From assembly GCA_958510825.1 (NCBI GenBank), contig OY294054.1:8472319-8536318 (forward strand): DNA of 64,000 bases. Direction: 5' to 3'. The notes below the pieces were generated by a model. That model was not told the origin of the DNA, did no database searches, and saw nothing but the letters and a program-made list of their open reading frames with translations. Position numbers and translations under genes: made by a program. Position 1 is the stretch's first letter. The number at the start of each line of letters is the position of its first letter. Positions 44,661 through 54,017 of the stretch are shown piece after piece. The stretch is from Brachypterus glaber. Its lineage: Eukaryota; Arthropoda; Insecta; Coleoptera; Kateretidae.

Positions 44661-46126
44661 TACACTGATAAAAAGGATTTATTTGGATATGGCCAATTAA
44701 ATTATTTGGTTCTGAGTACCAAATTTTATTTGGGTCAAATAAATATTTAGTTCATGTAAACAAATATTTAAATTTCAAAATAATTTATTAATGGGAACAA
44801 AATAGTTTATTTGACAGAAATAACATTTATTTGACAGAAATAACATTTATTTGTCACAACCAAATAATTTAATTGGCCATATCCAATAGGGTGCCCAGTC
44901 TAAATTAAAAAATGGATTTTTTTAGGCTCCCATCCCCTATAAATGTTTATTTAGGTCAAAAACCAACCCTCAATTTTTAAAAAAATATTTAGAGGTCGCG
45001 CCCGGCGGGTTTTTGAGAGAGAAAACATGTTAAGCCTTTTTATTATTATTTAAATATAAAAAGATTGAAATCCGGCGATTTTAGAAGGGGAACTTATTTT
45101 TGAATAATAAGGGAATATACAAAAAAAAATTACCCTTTTACATGAAAAAATGGCTTTACCAGGGTAAAAACATTTTAAAAAATGATGTATGAAGCTTATT
45201 TATGCTACAAAAAAGGTTACTTAGAAATTTTTCTCATAGGTCATTTTTTTTTTAGAAATTCAAAGTCCAAACCAATTAACGCCCCATATTTATTTTTTCG
45301 AGAAAAAGAACAGGATGTCAAAAAAAAAAATCACCAATCCCATAAAATGTAAAAAAATCACTTTATTTCGATTAAAGAGATGATATTTGGGCCAAAGAGC
45401 ATAATAATATGTACAAATTGCTTTAAAATGTATTTATAACTGGGTGTTGCCGATTTTTTTTTTCGGATTTTAAAAAATAAACGTCTTACATTTTTTTTGA
45501 AAAAAAAATTATTTAATGTGTTTTATTACATAATTTAACATATTACAAGGCATTTTGAAAACATTTTTTATTTATTTTCTACAAAACTGACATTTTATTG
45601 CAATTGAATGCATTTTTTTAACTTTTATTGAGATATTTATTTATTTTTTGGACACCCTGTACTTTTTTTCAAAAAAGTAAGTATAAACCCTGAATTCAGA
45701 CATATTGGAGAATACCCTAGAAAAAAATTACTCTTTGGAAAAAAGTGCAGTTTTTTCTAGCCTTTATTAACCTCATTTGTCAATTTTTACCATTTTTACC
45801 TCATAAAAAATTTATTTTTTTAGAGGGACATAAAAATTGAGAATATTCCTTTATTATCCAGAAACACTTTTTTGTTCCATAAACTTTCAATATCAAAGTT
45901 TTTATATCCTTAAAAAAATAAAATCCCTTCACATGATTTTCTATTTAAAAAAACGCCGGGCGGGACCTCCAAATATTTTTTTAAAAATCTAAAAAAAAAT
46001 CAGGGTTGTTCTGTCATCTAAAGGAACAATTTTAAGGGGTGGGACCCCAACAATTCCGTAGGTCCTGGGCACCCTAATATCCAACCAAATATTTAGTTGA
46101 GACAAATAAACTGTTTTATCAGTGTA
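44661..46126. mobile_element. 'CACTGATAAAA' MITE (about 268 bp) split by a hAT-like element
   Basis: Termini TACACTGATAAAA and TTTTATCAGTGTA with internal 'ATGGCCAATTAAATT' / 'AATTTAATTGGCCAT'. Removing 44887-46084 restores a continuous palindromic element of about 268 bp with TA at each end. Partial copies are at 1510-1660 and 56,675-56,780, and possibly 50,103. Confidence 0.85.
44887..46076. mobile_element. hAT-like non-autonomous palindromic element, 1,190 bp, 8-bp TSD
   Basis: Termini are perfect 12-bp inverted repeats TAGGGTGCCCAG / CTGGGCACCCTA, flanked by the exact 8-mer ATATCCAA (44879-44886 and 46077-46084). Diverged inverted similarity continues well inside ('AAAAAAATATTTAGAGGTCG', 'CGCCCGGCG'). 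TAGGG-type ends and an 8-bp duplication fit the hAT superfamily. No transposase is encoded. Confidence 0.9.
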
Positions 46127-46987
46127 CATATTTTTTAGTTTATACATTATATTTTTTATTTTTATGTAAAATAGGGAAGTTTCATAAATCTTACCCCTAT
46201 TAATTTTTGTAAATCTACCAGGGTTTAATTCCCGTAGGATATGATTAAAGTTGTGTTTTTCTTTTTTTCGATAACATTGTGATAAAAAATCATAGAAACT
46301 TGTAATTTGAATAATTTGTTCTAATTATTGACAATTAAAAATAAATAAAAAATTAGTACCTGTGAAGTCTGTAAAATTCATGGGTAATACAATTAATTAA
46401 ATAAATTCTAATGAGTAAATGGGAAAGCCTTTTTATCTTGGCATTATTTTTTTAATTTAAATCAACAATAATTAATTACGGTAACTTTATTAAGAAGATA
46501 CGATTTAGGCAACCAGATTCTCAAATCGTACCGTTTGCAGACCTTAACAAAACATGTAAAAAATTGATTATAAATGTTATGAAGTTCAGTAAAAAATTTT
46601 GTTTTGTTCAAAAATGATTATACTTTAACTTAAAATAAAGAGCAAAGTCTAAAATGTAACCCATTACGCAAAATATAAAAAAATATCTTAGGTGGTACGA
46701 TTATAGAGACCTTACCCTACAAGGTTTGCACAAAATTTACCACTTTAATTGTTTTTATATAAGATAGTATTCATAGCTAATTATTTATTCTCATACTTTC
46801 CAATTAATTAAATTATTAAACGTTATTGGTTGAGAAAATCACGACATCTACTACTAGTTATTTTACTAGAATTTTCTTTTTATTAAATAAATAATCCAAT
46901 CATAATATCTATTTATAAGGTTTGCATAAAATGTGTCTCTATTAATTTCGTCATTCTGGTCTATTCAGGTGCGTAAACAATATTGCC
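46127..46987. other. AT-rich DNA, no gene seen
   Basis: No paired termini or credible frame. Two segments near 44,390 and 46,500 share 'ATCGTAC' words, perhaps an older element flanking the MITE. Confidence 0.3.
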
Positions 46988-47061
46988 AAGACAGCAAGTC
47001 CAGGAATTGTGTGGGCTAGTAGTAGAGGGAACCACCGGCTTATACTGACTAACCAGTTTTT

Positions 47062-47074
47062 ATAGGGAGTGTCC
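47062..47074. repeat. 13-bp target-site duplication of the inserted LINE (pair at 48362-48374)
   Basis: ATAGGGAGTGTCC occurs exactly at 47062-47074 and 48362-48374. Within the SINE consensus this word occurs once, so it marks the duplicated target. Confidence 0.95.
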
Positions 47075-48271
47075 AACCTGGGGAAAATCCAAAGACTAGC
47101 TAGTCTTGGAATCACCGGAGTAATAAGGACAACACCCCAAGCAGCTCTAAAGGTCCTACTGGGACTGCCGTCACTCTCCATCTGGATCCAGAAGGAGGCA
47201 ATGGCTAGCTTTCTCAGACTTAGGGACTCTGGTAGTTGGATGGGCGGGAAGGCGAACTACGGTCATGGCAAAATCGCTGATATTTCCGAAAGGGACATCC
47301 CAATTAGTAGTATCAGAGTGATTGAAGCAGAGGACCGATTAAAGTTCGATAGAAGTTTCTCTCTCAGGATTCCGACAAAGGAAGAATGGGAAAAGAAAGA
47401 AATACAATTTGTGCCAAACGCTTTGGTGTGCTATACAGACGGCTCGCGTATGGAAGGCATCCAAAGCTCTGGGGCAGGACTCTTCGTGGAGGACCTGGAC
47501 TTGCAAAAGAGTTTTCCACTTGGACGCTTTTCCACTGTCTTCCAAGCTAAGGTCTATGCCATACAGGAAGCGGCAAATTGCAGGGAAATAAGGCAGCACC
47601 GGGGGCACGATATATACATCTGCTCGGACAGTCAAGCCGCTCTAAAGGCATTGTGCAATCCCAGCACTAGGTCACCCCTAGTCAGGGAGTGTGCAGAAGC
47701 CTTGGAAGAGCTAGCAAGGACCAAAAACGTTCAACTGGTATGGGTACCGGGTCATAGTGGAATTCCCGGAAACGAGAAGGCAGATGAACTTGCAAGACTC
47801 GGATCAGGGATGGCATGCACGGGGCCGGAACCTATATTGGGTGTTACAAGGAAGCAGGTAAAGACCGCTCTCGATGAGTGGGCTTATACCAAGCTAAAGG
47901 AGCAATGGAGAGCGGTCGACGGTTGCCGGCAAGCTAGGGACTTCCTGGCTGGCCCAAGCAAATCAAAGACCGACTGGTTGCTGGAAAAAGGAAGAACTGC
48001 ACTCAGACAACTTGTAGGGGTCCTCACGGGCCACTGCAGGCTAAGGAAGCACCTGGCAACAATGCGGATTCTAGAGAGTCCACTATGCCCAGAGTGCGAA
48101 GAGGATGAAACATCCTCTCATTACTTAGCCGAGTGTGTCAGATACGACAGGATCAGGTTGCAAGTCTTTGAAACTCAAAGACTCAACCAAGAGGAACTAA
48201 GAGATCTCCCCTGGGCCAATATCCTGACCTTTATTGAAAGGACGGGCAGGTTCAAGGAGGACTCAAATTAG
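47069..48271 (+). CDS. LINE ORF2 C-terminal part: thumb/connection, RNase H and cysteine domain (partial)
   Basis: 400 open codons. Residues 8-45 are post-RT ('RTTPQAALKVLLGLPSL'). Residues about 120-255 are an RNase H domain with all expected acidic motifs: VCYTDGS (first Asp), VYAIQEA (Glu), ICSDSQAAL (second Asp) and WVPGHSGIPGNEKADELAR (His/Asp). A CCHC-like cluster CPECEEDETSSHYLAEC follows, and the protein ends KEDSN with TAG. The frame opens with GTG inside the SINE target duplication; there is no real start, since the endonuclease and RT are missing through 5' truncation. The RNase H fold may be intact, but expression is not indicated. Confidence 0.9.
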   Translation: MSNLGKIQRLASLGITGVIRTTPQAALKVLLGLPSLSIWIQKEAMASFLRLRDSGSWMGGKANYGHGKIADISERDIPISSIRVIEAEDRLKFDRSFSLRIPTKEEWEKKEIQFVPNALVCYTDGSRMEGIQSSGAGLFVEDLDLQKSFPLGRFSTVFQAKVYAIQEAANCREIRQHRGHDIYICSDSQAALKALCNPSTRSPLVRECAEALEELARTKNVQLVWVPGHSGIPGNEKADELARLGSGMACTGPEPILGVTRKQVKTALDEWAYTKLKEQWRAVDGCRQARDFLAGPSKSKTDWLLEKGRTALRQLVGVLTGHCRLRKHLATMRILESPLCPECEEDETSSHYLAECVRYDRIRLQVFETQRLNQEELRDLPWANILTFIERTGRFKEDSN

Positions 48272-48361
48272 TAAATGGCTGGGATTGCCTGGGGTGACAA
48301 AAAGGGCCAGAAATGGCCTAGTTGTCCGGCTTTGGCCAACCCAAAAAAAATTTACTACTAC
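47075..48361 (+). mobile_element. 5'-truncated APE/RNase H LINE, copy 2
   Basis: A 1,287-bp 3' end of the same LINE family as 34038-37256, inserted in plus orientation into a SINE. It is truncated within the region just after the RT. It ends CCAAAAAAAATTTACTACTAC before the target duplication, so the tail is a short TAC-type repeat rather than poly(A). It is less AT-rich than the flanks and has a fully open frame, so it is younger than the decayed copy at 34-37 kb. Confidence 0.95.
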
Positions 48362-48505
48362 ATAGGGAGTGTCCGCTTCACTTACGCCTTCGCCAAATTT
48401 CAATTATTAATTAACTGAAAAAGGCAAATCGGCTCCAGTGAGAATCGAACTCACGTAGTAGACTTGTCATGTACAGACGCGGTAGACCACTACACCAATC
48501 CTCCC

Positions 48506-49576
48506 AAAAAACACTTGTTTAAAAAACCAATCTAACAATTATATATTTACTATAGTCTACACCAATTTAAACCAGTGACAGTATATCCCTTGGATATCTA
48601 ATAGTTATCATGTGCTGTCTGGGAAGAAATCTTTTATTACCTTATCATAATGTCCTCATGCCATCTATTATCAATGTATTTACCAGATTTTTACTAACTA
48701 GTAAGTAGGTAATGCAAACATAATATCCATACAAAAAATTTCCTTGAAGTTGTCTTTCTGCCAGAAGGCTGGAGGACCTCTTTGCATCGTTATTTTATCT
48801 CAATTTTTCAAAAGCCACTTATGTCGCTGAATTTATTTTTATTCATTAACATTTAAGCTTTTTTTTTTTCATATACCTAACTAGGTAGAATTAACTTCAG
48901 TTGCAGATATCTTAAAAGCATGAAAACTTTTTGATTTTGACAGATTCTAAATCATTGTGACAACTGTCAGAAAATATGTAAACTAGTAAACTAGTGTAAG
49001 TAATTATTTTATAAGGTTAATATTTTTGTGAAAATTAATATAAGAGCCGCCCTAATATTAAATGAAATCAAACATATACAACCCCTATTATTTTTAGTAT
49101 AGGGGTAAGCGCATTCACCACGCATTTTTTCTTGGACAATTTATCAAAGACTATAAGAATTAAGTGGGTAGTTTTTCTACTAATGATGGTGTCAGTCTAG
49201 TCTGAAAATCTGTTTACTTTCCCTTTCATGTTACTTTGTGGCATAACATAATACCACTTCTTCACGATTAGTCACTTAATCATTCGAAAAAACAATAATC
49301 AAAGTGCATTTTATTGAGGCCAAGAATGAATACAACTGTCATAAATAAATAACTACTCTCGATTCCGAATCAAACTGTGACAAAAATAGGTATTTGAATA
49401 TACAGTGCGGTCCAAAACATATCAAGTATACACTCTTATAACTTTTGTTTAAATCTTTCAATATATTTAGCAGTTATTAAAAAAAGTATTAGGGATTGTC
49501 ATGATAAATGGAGCCTCCTGTACGGTGCAAATGTGTTTGTTTTTATATCTCAAAGCGTTGCAACGCGTTGTTGTGT
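48506..49576. other. AT-rich DNA, no gene seen
   Basis: No paired termini, tRNA or credible frame was recognised. Confidence 0.3.
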
Positions 49577-49930
49577 CAGGCTCGTAGATATGGGGGGGGG
49601 AAGAGGGGGGTATTTACCCCCACAAGAATCTTTAGAAACGCTCAGGGACAAAGCTTTTTTCGGAGGGTATTTTTTTTTTGTTTTGGTATGGGCGCCAAAT
49701 TTTGTAGAAACGCTAAGGGACAAAGATTCTTTTTTCGTAGGGTGTTATTTTTGTTTTGGTAGGGGCACCAAATTTTGTAGAAACGCTTAGGGACAAAACC
49801 TTTTTTTCGGAGGGTGTTTTTTTTTGTTCTGGTAGGGGCGCCCCCCCCCCCCTAGGCTAGAAATCCCACTAGCCTTGGGCTTCCCAGTCCGACACTGGAT
49901 GCTGACTCCCCTCCCCTATCTACGCGCCTG
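49577..49930. mobile_element. 354-bp hAT-like element carrying a 73-bp triple repeat
   Basis: Ends CAGGCTCGTAGATA and TATCTACGCGCCTG (one mismatch). Flanking 8-mers TGTTGTGT and TGTCGTGA agree in six of eight positions, a decayed target duplication. Inside, 'AGAAACGCT.AGGGACAAA' starts at 49,633, 49,706 and 49,779 (period 73). A related single unit occurs at about 52,785-52,830. Open frames here follow the repeat and are not genes. Confidence 0.7.
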
Positions 49931-50325
49931 TGTCGTGATCACAAATAAAGACTACTGGGAAACCAAGATTAAAGTCGCATTTTTATTTTTTTTCAAAAAT
50001 GGGAAAATCAGTCCCCAGCATTTGCGAAAGTGAAAAAGTGAAATTGCAAAGAGTTTACCTGTGTAATTTGGATAAGTCTTTAAAAGAATGCTTTTTTTAT
50101 CACTGAAAAAAACAATCTGGTTGATGCAACCAAATCAATCATTTTTCTGGTTGCTGCAACTAGATATTTGGTAAAGGCAACAGCACAATTTGTTGTCTTT
50201 TCCATATTTCTGGTTGGAGCAATCAGCAATATAGTTAAAATATTTTTTTTTAGCAATGGAAAAATGATCTTTAGGATCTCGGAGAAAACTAAAGATCAAT
50301 GTGTTTTACCTTTTTTATTATTTTT
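49931..50325. other. AT-rich DNA with a possible MITE end
   Basis: 50,103-50,190 holds 'CACTGAAAAAAAC', 'CTGGTTGATGCAACCAAAT' and 'CTGGTTGCTGCAACTAGAT', short self-complementary words that resemble the CACTGATAAAA family. No gene seen. Confidence 0.35.
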
Positions 50326-50600
50326 ATGGTGTAGTGATCTACCGCGTCTGTACATGACAAGTCTACTAGCCAACTAGCATGTTCGATTCTCACCGGGGCC
50401 GATTTGCCTTTTTCAGTTAATTAATAATTGAAATTTGGAGAAGGCGTAAGTGAAGCGGACACTCCCTATAAAAACTGGTTCGAAAGTCAGTATAAGCAGG
50501 TGGTTCCCTCTACTACTAGCCCACACAAGTCCTGGACTTAGGGGATGCTTAATTAAGTAGAATAGTACGAGGTTAAACAAACATGTAATGTAATATAACA
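50326..50600 (+). mobile_element. tRNA-derived SINE, copy 3 (head type 2), uninterrupted
   Basis: Plus strand: A-box-like ATGGTGTAGTGATCTACCGC, B-box-like TGTTCGATTCTCAC, then the body 'GCCGATTTGCCTTTTTCAG', 'AAGTGAAGCGGACACTCCC', 'GGTTCCCTCTACTACTAGCC', 'TCCTGGACTTAGGGGATGC' and 'AGTACGAGGTTAAAC', ending in an ATGTAATGTAATATAACATG tail. This is the most complete copy and the reference for the family. It contains the site at which copy 2 received its LINE. Confidence 0.85.
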
Positions 50601-51259
50601 TGTAAATCTGGAAAGGCTATTTTCTGATTACTCCGTAAACGCTTAATACTTAAATTAAAAAATTACAAATTTGATTAAAACAAAAATTTGACATTATAAA
50701 AAAACTTAGCTTAGGTGTAAGATTTGGTAAAACTACCTACCTCTCTCCTTCTGCAGGGAGTATGATAACACCGATTTGTAATAAGGCAATAAGGTAATCA
50801 AGATTATGTGTGATAATATTTATTGAAAAGGGTATAAAGCATAATTACTTATTAAATTTACATGCTAAATTCATGTGTATACCTCGTGTAAGGTATTTTG
50901 CTGAGCTGTAAAAATAATTAATGATTGACATCTACAAAATATTTACAAGGCTTAGGTTTAATAACAAGTGACATAAACAATAACTGTTAAAAAAATATCT
51001 CACGGGTTTATCCGATAAACTTTATTGTCTATACGAGGGTAGCACTAAAAGTTCAATTCTGTAGTAAAAAATACATATAATATATAGAGTATTTTTTTTA
51101 TTACCCCATACATTATTGACATAATTAATAACTTTGCAGAAATAGTTTTCCAGAAAAAAAACGAAAATACGTTTCTCAACGATTTTACTTCGCAAACTAT
51201 TTATTTTGCAAAGATTTTACTTCGCAAACTATTAACATCATTCATTATCTTTTCGAACT
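50601..51259. other. AT-rich DNA, no gene seen
   Basis: A direct repeat of 'GATTTTACTTCGCAAACTAT' lies at about 51,182 and 51,212. No other structure recognised. Confidence 0.35.
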
Positions 51260-51263
51260 AATT

Positions 51264-51377
51264 GAAGCAACAAGTGGATGAAGGTGTTATGTAACATTTT
51301 TCAAAATTTTTAAATTTTCAATGAATAAATGGAGGAATTAAAAATAATTACATAACACCTTTATTACTTGCCGCTTT
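51264..51377. mobile_element. 114-bp MITE with AATT target duplication, copy 2
   Basis: Ends GAAGCAACAAGTGGATGAAG and the inverse 'CTTGCCGCTTT', with 'GGTGTTATGTAACATTTTT' near the left end and 'TACATAACACC' near the right. AATT flanks both sides (51260-51263 and 51378-51381). Same family as 21623-21776. Confidence 0.75.
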
Positions 51378-51829
51378 AATTACTTCACATAAATTTAACA
51401 ACGCAAAATAATGATTACGAAAAATTTTACCCCGCTAAATAAACTTCGTACAAACCATTTTACATAAAATGTACATTTTATGATAAAAAATAACACAACA
51501 TAAAAAAGAAACATTTGTGTTCTTTTATATTTAAATGTAAAAGAATGAAAAAATATTTTCGAAAAACAGAAAACAACGAAACGAAACAAAATTCGAATTA
51601 GGCATGTGAAGTGAAGTATAATTGTTGCGAAGTTTTTGCTAGAAAAATTTTAAATTATACGAGGTTTTTCTAAAGAAGTTCTTTTCACAAGTTTTTTTTT
51701 GTGAAGTATATGTATATAAGTATAACTTGTATATCATTTTTTTTTTCAGGAAAACAAAGGGACCCCCGCTACTACATAGGTATAGGGCCTATATCAAGGG
51801 GTCTATCACTGGCTGCATTCGAGGTAAAA

Positions 51830-53068
51830 AATTGTCTGCATTAATAATGCAGAACCTTGCAGTTACTGCATTATTTGCATTAGGGCATTGAAAAAAAACT
51901 TTTTTTTCAATTTTTCATATGTTGTTTCAAATGAACCTAGGCTTGCATACCAAAGGGTCTAGCAGACTAACCATATGAAAATTGCCCCCACTTTAATTTA
52001 ACTTTTTGTACCGGTTACGTAACACCCTTGACCTCAAAGACAACTCACCCCAATTTCAGACCCCTACCCCCTCCCCCAAGGGAAAATCGACTTTAAAGTT
52101 TTTTTAATTTATGCTATTATTACCCTTAGGGGAGGGGGTAGGGGTCTGAAATTGGGGTGAGTTGTCTTTGAGGTCAAGGGTGTTACGTAACCGGTACAAA
52201 AAGTTAAATTAAAGTGGGGGCAATTTTCATATGGTTAGTCTGCTAGACTCTTTCAGGTAACTAGATTTTTTTTTGACCCCCGCCCAACTGGGTTTAATCA
52301 TTCAACAAAAACCCAGGTACACGAAAAAAAAAAGGTCTTGCCCACCAGACCTGATAATTTTTAATTCAAAAACTGGAAAATTGAAGGTCTATATTTTGAA
52401 ACTATTTTTTTTGACACCCTGTATAATATTTAACTAAAATAACTATGGAACTTTAAAAAAGGCTTATTAAGGAATTCTAAAAAATATTTTTGGCCTATCG
52501 GTATAGGTTCTAGTACCAGTTTTTTTGACATAAAGGTTTTTGTACATTTTCAGCCCCTACAAAAAAAAAAGCCAAAGGCCAAAGCCCTGCTCAACATTTT
52601 TTTTTTAAATCTCAATTTTTGCTACAACTTTTTTTTACTAGTCATCCTGGATTTTCTCAAACAATTTTTTTCGGCCAGACCTACTATACAGTACCTGCAT
52701 TACTCTGCATTACTCTGCATTACTGTGTATTACTCTGCATTATTGTGCATTATTTGCAAATTTGGCGAGGGGTAATTTGTTTTTGGTAGAAACCGTCAGG
52801 GACAAAGCTTTTTTTGGAGGTGATGGCTTTTTTTTAGTCGTCAAAAATCTGGCGAGGTGTAAATATTTTACTACCCCAGGTGCCCCGATTTTCTCTCGAC
52901 GGCCCTGTGTGCATTACCTGCATTACTCTGCATTACGTGCATTACTTCGCATTAACTTTGCCTTGCGTGCATTACTTTGCATTAAGTCTACATTACTTGC
53001 ATTTCTTCCATTTTATATTTATTACCTGCATTATTCGCAAAAACCTTGCATTACCTGCATTACTGAAA
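51830..53068. repeat. Scattered degenerate array of 'TGCATTAC' words
   Basis: Clusters of 'CTGCATTACT'-like words at 51,833-51,890, 52,694-52,755 and 52,910-53,065, with spacing of 8-12 bases. The hairpin 51954-52253 and AT-rich DNA lie between the clusters. Open frames rich in His-Tyr-Leu at 52,760-53,124 are by-products. Confidence 0.65.
51954..52253. repeat. Near-perfect long hairpin: about 130-bp arms, about 40-bp loop
   Basis: 51954-52082 is the reverse complement of 52123-52253 with about two or three differences by eye (one near 51,956, one near 52,077). Arms include 'GTCTAGCAGACTAACC', 'TGTACCGGTTACGTAACACC' and 'CCCCTACCCCCTCCCC'. The loop is 52083-52122. The arms have no other copy in the window. 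It could be a very young foldback element, an inverted duplication or a long hairpin-RNA locus. Confidence 0.9.
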
Positions 53069-54003
53069 AATATAGTGCAGTACGTGCCTCTTCTGCAGTA
53101 GGTGTACAGAAAATTTCCCAGTGATAGCCTATATCCATGCCAAACCTTTGAAGGATCTAATGGATAAAGGAGGTAACTTTTTAAATATTGTTTTCTGGGA
53201 AATCACGTTTTTAAAAAGTTTATCATTTAGCTACCTCCTGCATCCATTGAACTCTTCAGTTTCAGACAAATATACATTCTGTTTGATATATTAAGAAAAG
53301 TTATGGACCGTTTTATCCCAACATATTGCTGCTACTGTATATGCGCCAATAAAACAAGGCTAGCTACTATGCACTTTTGGTACCGCTTTGCAAGTAATAA
53401 TAGTCGCAATAAAAAAGGATATAAACTATATAAGTTATCTAACTATAACAATTTTACTATAATCATATTAGACAGTTATGTCCTGGCGATAAATAAATAA
53501 CACAATATACTTTTAACATTTATATGGATATTATAAAATTATGTAAATAGTACAATAATAAAGTATGTAATTGATTACAAATTATTATTTTATCATAAAT
53601 ATAATTGAAAGAGAAGAAAACAATCTCATCAAGGCTTAATTAACTGTACATGTAATGGGTATACATCATTTTAAAAGGTATCTTATATTACTAATATGGA
53701 TATATACCATAATAGAAGTTGTCTCTATAACCTTTCACAGGACTCGCATAACACTGAACAACAGATAAAATGGAGAATCTTTATATTAGTCCTAAAGAAG
53801 TCTTAATAAAAGACTAGACTTTTTAGGTAGTACAATAATACTAGTACTACTAATAGTACTTTTTGTTTCTATCAAAATCAAAAATTTTCTTTATGAATCG
53901 ATAGGCATGCCCCTAGGAACATTTTGGCTGAAAATAAAAAAAATCTATCTGGCCCTTTTCTTTAATATGATTTTTTTTACGTTTTTAAAATATAAATTAG
54001 CAG
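53069..54003. other. AT-rich DNA, no gene seen
   Basis: Short frames only. 53,830-53,870 has a run of 'ACTAGTACTACTAATAGTAC' character. No gene seen. Confidence 0.3.
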
Positions 54004-54017
54004 TATGGTATTATCAC

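Larger units (their letters stand above)
46988..48505 (-). mobile_element. tRNA-derived SINE, copy 2 (head type 2), split by a LINE
   Basis: Two pieces, 46988-47074 (3' part) and 48362-48505 (5' part), on the minus strand. The head reads GGAGGATTGGTGTAGTGGTC (A-box-like) with B-box GAGTTCGATTCTC, then 'GCCGATTTGCCTTTTTCAG'. The 3' part holds 'AGTAGAGGGAACCACCGGC' and 'CAATTCCTGGACTTGC' in complementary orientation. The SINE body is the same as in copies 1 and 3; the head is as in copy 3. Confidence 0.85.

Noticed and set aside
48425..48505. A genuine tRNA gene on the minus strand
   Set aside because: Same argument: it is the head of the SINE shared with 50326-50600.
52762..53124. His/Tyr/Leu-rich frame of 120 codons
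   Set aside because: Made of the degenerate TGCATTAC array.
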